Positions 43,056 to 51,936 of a stretch of 64,000 nt of DNA are shown piece after piece (the first letter of the stretch is position 1; each line of letters opens with the position of its first letter). The DNA comes from Ruminococcus sp. (lineage in GTDB: Bacteria; Bacillota; Clostridia; Oscillospirales; Ruminococcaceae), in NCBI GenBank assembly GCA_021770655.1, contig JAETQO010000001.1:62001-126000 (forward strand). The letters run 5' to 3'. A model generated the notes under the pieces. That model searched no databases. It saw only the letters and a program-made list of their open reading frames with translations, and had not been told where the DNA came from. Position numbers and translations under genes: made by a program.

Positions 43056-43092
43056 ACGGCGTCTGTCAAGCTGTACAGACGCCGCTTTTTGT
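43056..43092. terminator. Bidirectional terminator after the amidase gene
   Basis: A near-perfect stem CGGCGTCTGT / ACAGACGCCG with T-tracts on both strands, shared by the amidase gene and the convergent small gene at 43160-43441. Confidence 0.8.
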
Positions 43093-43107
43093 TTGCTTTC
43101 GTGCAAA

Positions 43108-43165
43108 TTATAACACCGCACAAAATTGCCGGACGGCTTTGCGTGGTGCTGAATTTGTGTTATAA
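43108..43165. repeat. Short derivative of the TTAA-type repeat with perfect 9-bp ends
   Basis: TTATAACAC (43108-43116) and GTGTTATAA (43157-43165) are exact inverted copies. Inside, CACCGCACAAAATTGCC, GGACGGCTTTGCG and TGGTGCTGA follow the layout of the 34264-34313 element (terminal CACCGCACAA, CGGCTTTGTG, GCGGTGTTG). It supplies the TAA stop of the minus-strand gene at 43160 and lies between that gene and its terminator. Confidence 0.6.
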
Positions 43166-43441
43166 AGTTTTTCTTATCTGCTTGTATTTTTCAAATTCTT
43201 CCGTTAGGTCGCTGATCGCTTTTTCAAGTCCCTCAGGCGAAAACGGCTCATGAAATTCTGCGGCAAAATCCTTTACTTTTGTAATACATTCGGTGCCGTA
43301 CCACACTTTTACATCGAGCTCGCTTTCATCGCCTTTTATGGGTTCGATCCGATAGTTGAATGTGGTGTAAAGACTGCCGCACCAGATGTTTTTTTCGTCA
43401 AAAAAAGTAAAGGTCGGAAGGTCAAAATATCCGTGAAGCAT
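43160..43441 (-). CDS. Hypothetical protein, 93 residues
   Basis: A small soluble protein that I do not recognise. It opens MLHGYFDLPTFTFFDEKNIWCGSLYTTFNYRIEP, a beta-rich look, has a central YGTECITKVKDFAAEFHEPFSPEGL and ends in a helical, charged stretch (ISDLTEEFEKYKQIRKTL). The start at 43441 is chosen because AAAGGA lies nine bases upstream; a longer frame to 43507 has no SD. There is no signal peptide or membrane segment. The gene stands alone and convergent to the amidase gene; its stop codon is made from the repeat at 43108-43165. Confidence 0.65.
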   Translation of the reverse strand: MLHGYFDLPTFTFFDEKNIWCGSLYTTFNYRIEPIKGDESELDVKVWYGTECITKVKDFAAEFHEPFSPEGLEKAISDLTEEFEKYKQIRKTL

Positions 43442-43582
43442 TGTATCATTCCTTTCGGTTTTATTCTTTATCAAATTAATTATATCATATCTTCGGACTT
43501 TTTTCAAGCCGGTTTAAATAATATGAAACCTGATTAAGTAAAAACGCTGAAAAAACGTTTACAAATTTGTAAGGAATGTATA

Positions 43583-43611
43583 TTGGAGAAAGCTTAAAAA
43601 TATGTTATAAT
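43583..43611 (+). promoter_or_regulatory. Promoter of the LacI-family gene
   Basis: TTGGAG (43583-43588), 17 bases, TATAAT (43606-43611). A partial cre-like stretch, AAAACGTTTACAAA, lies just upstream around 43551-43566. Confidence 0.6.
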
Positions 43612-43667
43612 AAAATATTATATAAGCTGTTTTTACGGAGTTTTTCACCGTAGGAAAGGATAAAAAG

Positions 43668-44663
43668 ATGAGTGTTACAATAAAAGACGTGGCAAAAGAA
43701 GCGGGCGTTTCTGTCGCAACTGTTTCAAGAGTTCTCAACGGAAGCTGTAACGTTTCTGATGAATCTACTAAAAAGGTAAATGAAACCATTAGCAGGTTGA
43801 ATTATTCCCCCAATTTTTTAGGCAGAAATCTCAGGAAGTGTGAAACTAACGTTATTCTGGTCATTATGCCTACTTCGGAGCACTCTCTGTATTCCAAGAT
43901 AGTTATGGGTATGCAGAGTTATGCTAGCAAGGTCGGATATGATATTATTACTGCTGTTTCTTATTCTACCTCTACTGCGGAGATAAGACAGATGAATATG
44001 CTTTATAACCGTACGGTGGACGGCGTTGTTCTGCTTGGCACTCAGTTTGATGCCGATTCGCTTAACAAGCTGGCAGAAAACTATAATGTGGCGCTCTGCT
44101 GTGAAGGCATTCACGGAGCGAATGTTCTTACTGTTGCCGTCAATGACGAGCAGGCAGGCTACGATGCAGTTTGCGCATTGATAAAAAAAGGACACAGAAA
44201 AATCGGCTTTATCGGAACGAATATATCCGCAATTTCTTCCACAGACCGTGAAAACGGCTATCTGAGAGCGCTGAGAGAGCATGATATAGAGGTAGATCCG
44301 CGCTATATATATAAAGAAACTTATGACTATGAATGCGGTGGAAGAGCCTTCGAGTATTTCTGCTCCCTTGAAGAAAGACCTACTGCAATTTTTGCAATTT
44401 CCGATCTGCTTGCTATTTCGGCTATACATACTGCTGAGAATATGGGAGTAAGGGTAGGTAAGGATATTGCTATTATGGGCTTTGATAATATTTCTATGTG
44501 CGAATGGATGATGCCTACGGTTTCTACCGTGGAACAGCCCTGTGCAAAAATGGGCGAAATGGTAGTCGCAAAGCTTATTGAAAATATGAATAAGGCAACA
44601 AAGGACAATCACTATTATACCGTTGAGCATAAGGTAATTCTTCGCCAATCAACCGGCGATTGA
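43668..44663 (+). CDS. LacI/GalR-family transcriptional regulator
   Basis: A 331-residue regulator. The N-terminal HTH is textbook: TIKDVAKEAGVSVATVSRVLNG with hinge helix SPNFLGRNLRKCETN. The periplasmic-binding-protein-like effector domain follows (VILVIMPTSEHSLYSKIVMGMQ, DGVVLLGTQFD, GFIGTNISAISSTDRENGYLRAL, AIFAISDLLAISAIHTAENMGV, IMGFDNISMCEWMMPTVSTVEQP). Sequences of this type bind cre-like palindromes. A perfect one overlaps the promoter of the sugar-binding protein gene at 46334, making that gene a plausible target; CcpA-type global control is the alternative. The AGCS symporter follows on the same strand after 56 bases. Confidence 0.92.
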   Translation: MSVTIKDVAKEAGVSVATVSRVLNGSCNVSDESTKKVNETISRLNYSPNFLGRNLRKCETNVILVIMPTSEHSLYSKIVMGMQSYASKVGYDIITAVSYSTSTAEIRQMNMLYNRTVDGVVLLGTQFDADSLNKLAENYNVALCCEGIHGANVLTVAVNDEQAGYDAVCALIKKGHRKIGFIGTNISAISSTDRENGYLRALREHDIEVDPRYIYKETYDYECGGRAFEYFCSLEERPTAIFAISDLLAISAIHTAENMGVRVGKDIAIMGFDNISMCEWMMPTVSTVEQPCAKMGEMVVAKLIENMNKATKDNHYYTVEHKVILRQSTGD

Positions 44664-44719
44664 CAAAAAATGTTTTACCGGGTAGAAAACATTCAACAGG
44701 GAAAGGATTTTGTCATGTA

Positions 44720-46180
44720 ATGGAAAAATTTACGAAGATACTGGAACAAATAGACGCATATGTGTGGGGAATTCCTCTTATCGTTCTCATCTTATCCGTA
44801 GGAATTTACCTTACGATACGTTTAAAACTTCTTCAAGTTTTTCATCTTCCGAAAGCGCTGAAGTTTATGTTTCAGAACGAGGGCAACGGTAAGGGCGAAA
44901 TATCCAGCTTTGCCGCACTTTGCACCGCTCTTTCCGCAACTATAGGAACAGGTAATATCGTAGGCGTTGCAACGGCAGTGGGAATTCTTTCAGGCGGACC
45001 GGGCGCATTGCTGTGGATGTGGGTCGCCGCACTGTTCGGAATGGCTACAAAGTATTCCGAAGGATTTCTTGCTATTAAGTACAGAAAGATCGACGCCGAC
45101 GGTCACGTCTGCGGAGGTCCTTTCTATTATATAGAATACGGAATGGGCAGAAAATGGAAATGGATGGCTAAGGTGTTTGCCTTTTTCGGTGCTTGTGTAG
45201 GTATTTTCGGAATAGGAACATTTTCTCAGATAAACGGTATCTCATCTGCCGTACAGACCTTCTTCGATCCGAAAAGAGAGCATACGGTAAGTATATTCGG
45301 CAACGAATACACCTGGGCGGTAGTGATCTCCGGACTTGTTGTTACCGTGTTTGCCGCTTTGGTTATCATAGGCGGGATCAAGAGAATTTCCGGCGTTTCA
45401 CAGATCGTTGTACCGTTTATGGCGGTCATCTATATTCTTGCGTGCATTACGCTGATAGTAATAAATATCGGTAAGCTCCCGCACGCTATCGTACTGGTGT
45501 TTGAAGAAGCATTCAGCCTCAAAGCTGTGGCAGGCGGCTCAATGCCTACAATTTTTCTGGCAATACAAAAGGGCGTTGCCAGAGGAATTTTCTCAAATGA
45601 GGCAGGACTTGGTTCTGCACCTATAGCTGCTGCGGCGGCGCAGACAAAGGAACCTGTTAGACAAGGTCTTGTTTCAATGTGCGGTACGTTCATAGACACT
45701 ATCATTGTATGTACGATGACCGGACTGTCCATTGTTATGATGGGAAGCTATCAGGCAGTGAATCCTGTAACCGGCAAACCTTTTGAGGGAGTAGAAGTGA
45801 CGACCCATGCTTTCCAGCAGGGTTTTTCATTCCTTCCTGAGAAGATACCTGCGTTCATATTAATGATCTGTCTGGTGTTCTTTGCATTCACTACCATTCT
45901 TGGCTGGAACTATTACGGCGAAAGATGTATGGAATATCTTGTCGGCGGCAGAATGAAAGCTGTCATGACATACAGATACCTGTATATCCTTGCAGTATTT
46001 ATCGGTCCGTATATGACTGTTTCGGCAGTATGGACAATAGCTGATATATTCAACGGTCTTATGGCATTGCCTAACCTCGTCGCCTTGCTGGCGCTGAGCG
46101 GCGTTATATCAAAAGATACGCGGCGGTATGTCGCAAAGTATTCACGGGCAAAGAAAATAAACCGGCTTGCAAGAGCATAA
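44720..46180 (+). CDS. Sodium:alanine/glycine symporter (AGCS family)
   Basis: A 486-residue membrane transporter importing alanine or glycine with Na+. About ten to eleven hydrophobic segments are visible. The family signatures are GTGNIVGVATAVGILSGGPGALLWMWVAALFGMATKYSEGFLA and FYYIEYGMG, then GVARGIFSNEAGLGSAPIAAAAAQTKEPVRQGL, and GWNYYGERCMEYL. The ATG at 44720 has a GAAAGGA SD; the longer frame overlapping lacI is rejected. It is codirectional with the LacI-family gene and may share its transcript, then ends at a terminator. Confidence 0.93.
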   Translation: MEKFTKILEQIDAYVWGIPLIVLILSVGIYLTIRLKLLQVFHLPKALKFMFQNEGNGKGEISSFAALCTALSATIGTGNIVGVATAVGILSGGPGALLWMWVAALFGMATKYSEGFLAIKYRKIDADGHVCGGPFYYIEYGMGRKWKWMAKVFAFFGACVGIFGIGTFSQINGISSAVQTFFDPKREHTVSIFGNEYTWAVVISGLVVTVFAALVIIGGIKRISGVSQIVVPFMAVIYILACITLIVINIGKLPHAIVLVFEEAFSLKAVAGGSMPTIFLAIQKGVARGIFSNEAGLGSAPIAAAAAQTKEPVRQGLVSMCGTFIDTIIVCTMTGLSIVMMGSYQAVNPVTGKPFEGVEVTTHAFQQGFSFLPEKIPAFILMICLVFFAFTTILGWNYYGERCMEYLVGGRMKAVMTYRYLYILAVFIGPYMTVSAVWTIADIFNGLMALPNLVALLALSGVISKDTRRYVAKYSRAKKINRLARA

Positions 46181-46193
46181 TAAAGTATATTAT

Positions 46194-46232
46194 AAGACGG
46201 CGGGTGTTATATCCTCCGTCTTAATTTTATTT
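46194..46232 (+). terminator. Terminator after the symporter gene
   Basis: AAGACGG ... CCGTCTT stem with additional G-C pairs and a T-rich tail. Confidence 0.7.
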
Positions 46233-46333
46233 AGGAAATGTGCGTCGATAGTCTTAATCACCAAAATGAAAGTATATAAATTGTTAGAATAGCCAAAAAT
46301 TATTTTTAGGCTGTTACAGTTATTGTAACCTTA

Positions 46334-46349
46334 TTGACAACGATTACAT
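46334..46349 (+). promoter_or_regulatory. cre-like operator overlapping the -35 box
   Basis: TTGACAACGATTACAT matches the catabolite-responsive-element consensus WTGNNARCGNWWWCAW at every position. It covers the -35 hexamer, so a bound LacI/CcpA-type regulator would repress. Confidence 0.75.
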
Positions 46350-46362
46350 TCGGTGATATAAT
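46334..46362 (+). promoter_or_regulatory. Consensus promoter of the sugar-binding lipoprotein gene
   Basis: TTGACA (46334-46339), 17 bases, TATAAT (46357-46362). The leader holds a small CTGTTC/GAACAG hairpin (46385-46403). Confidence 0.85.
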
Positions 46363-46429
46363 GATTTTATCAAATATAATGCCGCTGTTCAGGCAAAGAA
46401 CAGTTGATAATTAACGGAGGTTATTTGTA

Positions 46430-47848
46430 ATGAAAAATTCAAAGCGCGTTATCGCCGGTGCGGTAGCTTTGCTTTCCGCTTTGAGCGTCGCTTCCTGCGG
46501 AAGTTCATCCAATTCAAGCTCAAGCTCCTATGTGGAAAAAGTAAAGGTCGCAAGCACCGATGATATTTCAAAGATTCCGGAAGGCTCGCAAACAGAGCTT
46601 GAGTGGCTCTCTTATTTCGATATTAACCCGACGAAGAAAGAACCTGAAAAGAGAACAGACCTTACTCTTTTCGAGGAAAAGGGCGGTACCATCAAGTATT
46701 CTCAGGTATCTTCCGTAAACAAATACGATAAGCTTGCGGCAAGACTGATGTCCAACGATCCGCCGGATATGTTCTGGTATGAGCAGAAAATGACGTTCCC
46801 TGCAAACTGTATAAAGGAAATGTTCCAGCCTGTTGATGATATTGTTGATTTTGACAGCCCAATGTGGAGCGATGTCAAGGACGTTGCCGAGCAGTTTACT
46901 CTTAACGGAAAGCATTATGTTGCTCCGGTCAAGTTCCTGCCTAATTCGATTCTTACATATGATAGGTCTATCATTGATGCGGCAGGTCTCGACGATCCGT
47001 ATGAGCTTTATCAGGACGGAGAATGGGATTGGAATACATGGTATGATATGATGGACGAGTATTGCTCGGGTGCGGCTGCCGATGAGGAAAGATATGGTAT
47101 TAACGGCTGGTTTGCTCCGTTTATTTTCCAGTCAACAGGTAAAACACTTATTAAATATGATGCTGAAAAAGACGAGTATGTTTCTAACCTTAACGATGCG
47201 GATTTTGTAAGAGCTACCGACGTTCTGTACGATATTTCCAAGAACGGTATGTACTATCCCGACTGGGTAGGTCAGGCAGGCGATGCGTTCAAGAAGAATA
47301 TCCTCTTCTACGCTATGGGACCTTGGGCTTCCACCGGCTCTCATTCTCCGAAGGAGAGCGACAACTGGGGCGTTGTTCCAATGCCGAAGGATCCTAACTC
47401 AGATACGCTTTACACTACCGTTGAAATGAACGCATATATGTGGGTAAAGGGTTCTGATAAGAACGACGCTATGAAGTGCTGGCTTGAATGCGCTAAGATT
47501 GTTCAGACTCAGGATTCCTATAAGGAAGTTGAAAGAGAAAAGTTCTTTGTAAACAATCCATATTGGACTGATGAAATGTACGATGTTGCATATGTTGAGC
47601 CTGTTACCGAAAAGTATACAAAGCTTTTCGATCCCGGTTACGGTATTTCTACCGCTTTGTCCGATGACGACGCCGCAACTAACGATACTAAGGAAGCTAT
47701 CATTCCATACCTCTATACTTCCGTTATGAAGACAGACGAGAACGGTTCACAGTATACATGGACACAGCTTAAAGAAACCTATGAAACTACCGTTGAATCC
47801 GAGCTTAAAACATTCAACGATCAGTATCACGCTTATATCAAAAAGTAA
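46430..47848 (+). CDS. Orphan extracellular sugar-binding lipoprotein (ABC importer type)
   Basis: A 472-residue solute-binding protein. It has a lipoprotein signal peptide with lipobox SVASC (Cys23), a Ser/Asn-rich linker, and a large two-lobe fold of the family-1 (sugar) type. Aromatic, sugar-stacking residues are abundant (DPPDMFWYEQKM, DGEWDWNTWYDMM, YAMGPWASTGSH), and NDADFVRATDVLYDISKNGMYYPD is typical of polysaccharide-binding members. A strong GGAGG SD and perfect promoter suggest high expression. No permease or ATPase genes are adjacent, so it must use components encoded elsewhere. The upstream cre-like palindrome suggests repression by carbon status. Confidence 0.87.
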   Translation: MKNSKRVIAGAVALLSALSVASCGSSSNSSSSSYVEKVKVASTDDISKIPEGSQTELEWLSYFDINPTKKEPEKRTDLTLFEEKGGTIKYSQVSSVNKYDKLAARLMSNDPPDMFWYEQKMTFPANCIKEMFQPVDDIVDFDSPMWSDVKDVAEQFTLNGKHYVAPVKFLPNSILTYDRSIIDAAGLDDPYELYQDGEWDWNTWYDMMDEYCSGAAADEERYGINGWFAPFIFQSTGKTLIKYDAEKDEYVSNLNDADFVRATDVLYDISKNGMYYPDWVGQAGDAFKKNILFYAMGPWASTGSHSPKESDNWGVVPMPKDPNSDTLYTTVEMNAYMWVKGSDKNDAMKCWLECAKIVQTQDSYKEVEREKFFVNNPYWTDEMYDVAYVEPVTEKYTKLFDPGYGISTALSDDDAATNDTKEAIIPYLYTSVMKTDENGSQYTWTQLKETYETTVESELKTFNDQYHAYIKK

Positions 47849-47856
47849 TTTTCGCA

Positions 47857-47898
47857 AAAAACACACGAACGGATATTTTTCCGTTCGTGTGTTTTTTT
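47857..47898 (+). terminator. Terminator of the sugar-binding protein gene
   Basis: A 15-bp stem AAAACACACGAACGG / CCGTTCGTGTGTTTT with loop ATATTTTT and a T7 run. Confidence 0.88.
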
Positions 47899-48033
47899 GT
47901 TGAAATTATCGGAGGTTTGTGGTATAATTGTCCTTGCGGTAACCGCTTTAAGAATTAATTAAGATTTATATTAAGCTGATTTTAAAAAAAGTGTTATATA
48001 CTATAAAACGTGGAAGAAAGGATCGTGCAAAAG

Positions 48034-48741
48034 ATGGATATTAAAAATCCGACGATTTTGGTTGTGGACGATGACAGAGATATTGTGGGGGCTATTGCAA
48101 AGCTCCTTGAGCTTGAGGGTTACAGCGTTATAAAGGCATACGACGGTCTTGAAGCGCTGGAGAAGCTAACAGAAAACAGTATTCAGCTTATACTCATTGA
48201 CGTCATGATGCCTAAGCTGGACGGACTGTCCACAATGATGAAAATAAGAGCCACTGAAAATATCCCGATATTGATTCTGTCTGCAAAATCGGAGGACACC
48301 GATAAGGTGCTGGGACTTTCTATGGGAGCAGATGATTACATAACAAAGCCCTATAATCCTATGGAGCTTGTGGCAAGAGTAAGGAGTAATCTCAGAAGAT
48401 ATATGCAGCTCGGCGCGATCGATACAACAAACAAAACGGATATAATAGAGATCGGCGGATTGGCGCTTGATACGGCGGCGAGGAGCCTTACGGTGGACGG
48501 AGAACCCGTAAAGCTCACCGCTACCGAACTTAAAATTCTGGAGCTTTTAATGACAAACGCCGGAAAAATTTTCTCGGCGGAGGAGATCTATTCAAAAGTG
48601 TGGAACGAGGACGCATATGCAGTAGAGAACACCGTAATGGTGCATATTCGTCACATCAGAGAGAAAATAGAGATAAATCCCAGAGAGCCGAAGTATCTGA
48701 AGGTGGTGTGGGGAATTGGCTACAAAATCGAAAAAATTTGA
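48034..48741 (+). CDS. OmpR/PhoB-family response regulator
   Basis: A 235-residue DNA-binding response regulator. The receiver domain (1-120) has the acidic pair in LVVDDDRDIV, phospho-acceptor Asp56 in LILIDVMMPKLDG, the conserved Ser/Ala in ILILSAKSE and Lys in DYITKPYNPMEL. The winged-helix domain (about 140-232) shows LTATELKILELLMTNAGKIF, NTVMVHIRHIREKIE and a terminal VWGIGYKIE. ATG 48034 has AGAAAGGA about 12 bases upstream. Its end overlaps the histidine kinase gene by 26 bases, so the pair is coupled. Confidence 0.93.
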   Translation: MDIKNPTILVVDDDRDIVGAIAKLLELEGYSVIKAYDGLEALEKLTENSIQLILIDVMMPKLDGLSTMMKIRATENIPILILSAKSEDTDKVLGLSMGADDYITKPYNPMELVARVRSNLRRYMQLGAIDTTNKTDIIEIGGLALDTAARSLTVDGEPVKLTATELKILELLMTNAGKIFSAEEIYSKVWNEDAYAVENTVMVHIRHIREKIEINPREPKYLKVVWGIGYKIEKI

Positions 48742-51181
48742 GCAGAGCGGCTGGTTCAGATTCCTGTCGGGAAATAAGCCGCGGACAGTGGCGTTTCTGC
48801 TGTCTTGTCTTTTTGCCGGAGTGTTTATTCTGGAAACGGCTTTGCTGATCTATAGCGGAGTCGATAACGAAAACAGTAAGAATTATCTTAAATCGGAAAG
48901 CTATAAGTACGATTCAGCTGAAATGTATGAAAGGCTGTGCGTTACGGCATCAGCATATCTCAGAAACGTTGACGACGATTGGAATTTTACCGAAAAAAAA
49001 CATTTGCTCACCGATTATTTGTATTATCTGGACTACAATGATTATAAGTACAAAAAAACGGACAACGGAATAGTTCTTATAAGCAGTATGTTCGATTATT
49101 ACGTTAGCTTTAACGACGGAGAAAGCGTAAGATATATAACAAATATAAGCTACGTTAAAGGTACAGAAGATGAGAACGAACGTCTTGACGAACTGAAATC
49201 CGATTACAAAAATTATATTATGCGGCGCAACAACGAAGTTTCAAGCGATATGACTTCGTCGGGACAGATAAGGGATTATTATTACAATAACGCAGACTTT
49301 CTTGAAACTTGTACAGAGGAATTTTATGCCGATAATCTTATGCCCGTAGGCGGTTCTTATCATGACAGCTACGGTAGAAATTTTTATAATTACGGTAACT
49401 ATGACGAAATAGTTTTTTATGATTCCGACCCTTCATATAATGCCAGAACAGGTCTTGATCTGAGAGCAGGTATACAATATGCGGACAGAATATCTGATGA
49501 AGATTATTATGACGGTGAATATGATGAGGCCTATGTATTTTTTGATGATTACGGAAACGCTTGGCACAGTTCAGTTCCGATCATTTATCAGGACGATTAC
49601 AAGGCTGAGAACAATGACGACGGGGGAATAACCGTTTTTATGGCGCCAAAGACGGAAAAAATTGCCGCAATGCAGGATAATTACGACAAGGCTCGTTCAA
49701 CTGTCAAGCAAGCCAAAATATTGATGACAATACTTGGTTGTTTTGAACTTCTGTTTGTGTGCTATATGACCGTTTTCTGCGCTTATAATCCTGATCCTGC
49801 CGATGAGCGCCGCTGGGCGGTAAAAAGCTTTCTGAGAAAGATACCCACTGAGATATATTTCCTCTTTATGATAATTGTGTTTTTGACGGCAGGAACGATT
49901 TTCGCTTGCTGGCGTTCTTTCAGCAAACTTTTCGCATCGCTGTTTGAGAGCGGACTGTTAGAAGTATTCGTTAGAAATGCTCTTTTCATAACGATATTTG
50001 CGCTGCTCTATGCGTTAGGCTTTGGCTCGTTTGTCGAAATTGTCGGAAAGATAAAAACACGGTGCATTTTTAAGGACAGCCTTATCTGCAAATTCGTAAG
50101 ATTTATCTTGAGAAAGTTCAAGGAAACCTCATTTTATCACTATATGCACGGACTTCCGCTGGGCGTCAAGCTTACGATAAGAACGGTTCTTATTGGTTTG
50201 CTCATGGTATTTGTGGAATTTACAGCATATTACATATTAGCAAGTCAACTGGTGTGTTTTTTGATCATCATGTTCTTACTCATACTCAATATACGGGATT
50301 ATACACAGCTTTCCAAGCTCAGCAGGCAGATAGATTGTCTGGGAGAGGACGAACCGTATGAAGGCAAAATAAAGAAACACTCGCCGGTATACGCAGAGTC
50401 ACAGAAGCTCAATTCGATCCATGACAAAATAAAGGAATCGGTTGAACAGCAGATCCAGTCCGAACGGCTTAAAATCGAGCTTGTAACAAACGTTTCCCAC
50501 GATTTGAAAACTCCGCTGACTTCAATAATAAGCTATATCGATCTGCTTAAAAAGCTTGACCTTGACGACGAGGCACGGAGCTATGTAAAGATCATAGACA
50601 AAAAAGCTCAGAAACTAAAAGGCATAGTAGCGGACGTGTTCAGCATTGCCAAAGCCACGAGCGGAGTTGACGTAAATCTTGATAAGCTGGACTTTATCAT
50701 GCTCCTTAATCAGTGTATTGCCGACGCCGAGGACAAGATAAACGACAGCGGCAAGACAGTCAAAATAAATATAGTATCTGATTCCGCTATGGTCATGGGC
50801 GACGGCGATAAGCTTTACAGAGTGTTCCAGAATCTTGTCGACAATGCGCTGAATTACTCTATGGAAGGAACGAGAATCTTCCTCGATGTGTACAAAAATT
50901 CGGACAGCGTAGTTTTCTCGGCGAAAAACGTATCGGCTGAACCGATAAACTTTACAGAGGACGAGATAATTGAACGTTTTGTACGGGGAGATAAATCCCG
51001 TACGGACGGCGGCAGCGGTCTGGGACTTTCTATAGCTAAAAGCTTTACCGAGTCCTGCGGCGGAACTTTCAGAATTGACATTGACGGAGATATGTTCAAA
51101 GCGATAGTCACAATGCCGATTATCAAAGACGAACCCGAGGATAACGACAGTCCGGAGAACGAGAACGAAGAAAAAGAATAA
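48716..51181 (+). CDS. Large multi-pass sensor histidine kinase
   Basis: An 821-residue membrane kinase. Residues about 24-45 are the first transmembrane segment, then a roughly 280-residue extracytoplasmic region very rich in Tyr, Asp and Asn (for example DYLYYLDYNDYKYK, YYDGEYDEAYVFFDDYG). More membrane segments follow at about 330-350, 378-400, 420-440 and 490-525. The cytoplasmic kinase has HisKA with His595 in NVSHDLKTPLTSIISYIDLLKK (split over the DHp helix), N box QNLVDNALNY and G boxes SRTDGGSGLGLSIAKSF. It ends in an acidic tail. TTG is the apparent start, preceded by GGTGTGGGG inside the regulator gene. The ligand is unknown. Confidence 0.85.
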   Translation: MATKSKKFEQSGWFRFLSGNKPRTVAFLLSCLFAGVFILETALLIYSGVDNENSKNYLKSESYKYDSAEMYERLCVTASAYLRNVDDDWNFTEKKHLLTDYLYYLDYNDYKYKKTDNGIVLISSMFDYYVSFNDGESVRYITNISYVKGTEDENERLDELKSDYKNYIMRRNNEVSSDMTSSGQIRDYYYNNADFLETCTEEFYADNLMPVGGSYHDSYGRNFYNYGNYDEIVFYDSDPSYNARTGLDLRAGIQYADRISDEDYYDGEYDEAYVFFDDYGNAWHSSVPIIYQDDYKAENNDDGGITVFMAPKTEKIAAMQDNYDKARSTVKQAKILMTILGCFELLFVCYMTVFCAYNPDPADERRWAVKSFLRKIPTEIYFLFMIIVFLTAGTIFACWRSFSKLFASLFESGLLEVFVRNALFITIFALLYALGFGSFVEIVGKIKTRCIFKDSLICKFVRFILRKFKETSFYHYMHGLPLGVKLTIRTVLIGLLMVFVEFTAYYILASQLVCFLIIMFLLILNIRDYTQLSKLSRQIDCLGEDEPYEGKIKKHSPVYAESQKLNSIHDKIKESVEQQIQSERLKIELVTNVSHDLKTPLTSIISYIDLLKKLDLDDEARSYVKIIDKKAQKLKGIVADVFSIAKATSGVDVNLDKLDFIMLLNQCIADAEDKINDSGKTVKINIVSDSAMVMGDGDKLYRVFQNLVDNALNYSMEGTRIFLDVYKNSDSVVFSAKNVSAEPINFTEDEIIERFVRGDKSRTDGGSGLGLSIAKSFTESCGGTFRIDIDGDMFKAIVTMPIIKDEPEDNDSPENENEEKE

Positions 51182-51185
51182 TAAA

Positions 51186-51222
51186 AGCGCCTCCCGAGGT
51201 AAATCCCACGGGAGGCGGTTTT
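51186..51222. terminator. Bidirectional terminator after the histidine kinase gene
   Basis: CGCCTCCC / GGGAGGCG stem between convergent genes; T-rich on the plus side (GGTTTTATT) and A-rich upstream. Confidence 0.75.
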
Positions 51223-51251
51223 ATTAAAGGAAGATATGAAATCATACAGAA

Positions 51252-51917
51252 TCAGGGCTGTTTCATCAATTTTTTTCCTGAGCCGATCTCAAAGTGATAC
51301 ATAACGATACCTAAATCTACTTTGGAATAAAAGCCTCCGGTGGGTTTTACGGAAACTCTGTCGCCGTTAAGCGTAAACAGAAACTTTTGCTGATTCATTG
51401 CGGTAGGTGCAAGAGCTGCACATTCCATTCCTTTTCTGAACCAGTCGGGCATATCTCCTTTTACATTGCAAAGCTGTTCAATGGGTTTGCTCTTGTGGGC
51501 TGTACCCTGTGTTTCTCCATATCCAAGAGACAGAACGCAAATAAGTTTTTCTCCGCTTTCTGTAATGCACTTGCTTTTTCGTTTGCTGAACGACATAGCT
51601 ACCCAACATGTGTTCAGCCCCAGCTGTTGTGCTTTGATTGCAAGACGTTCTCCGTAATATCCGAGTTTTACGTCAAGCTCTGATGATTTTTCTCCAATGA
51701 GCGCAATGTAATTTTTTACCCCGCTGAATTTTCCGTAATGAGCCATAAACCCGCTGAAAGCCTCAGGCTCGTCGGTGACCAGCTGAATATGCAGTCCGCC
51801 TTCATCGTTACAAAGTGAGATCTCGCTTTCAAGCTCGGAAATAATGTCCGCAGGAATAGGTTTGTTAAGATAGCTTCTTACCGAATGACGTTTTTTGATT
51901 GCTTCATAAATGTCCAT
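51252..51917 (-). CDS. Nitroreductase-family protein
   Basis: A 221-residue FMN-dependent oxidoreductase-type protein: it opens MDIYEAIKKRHSVRSYLNKPIP, the FMN-binding arginine-serine block of nitroreductases. GYYGERLAIKAQQLGLNTCWV and ALAPTAMNQQKFLF are the other family blocks. Its substrate is unknown. It is the second gene of an operon with an ArsR-family regulator 19 bases upstream and has an AAGGAG SD. Redox or xenobiotic detoxification controlled by that regulator is a reasonable inference. Confidence 0.85.
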   Translation of the reverse strand: MDIYEAIKKRHSVRSYLNKPIPADIISELESEISLCNDEGGLHIQLVTDEPEAFSGFMAHYGKFSGVKNYIALIGEKSSELDVKLGYYGERLAIKAQQLGLNTCWVAMSFSKRKSKCITESGEKLICVLSLGYGETQGTAHKSKPIEQLCNVKGDMPDWFRKGMECAALAPTAMNQQKFLFTLNGDRVSVKPTGGFYSKVDLGIVMYHFEIGSGKKLMKQP

Positions 51918-51936
51918 AAAAAACTCCTTTGTCTTA

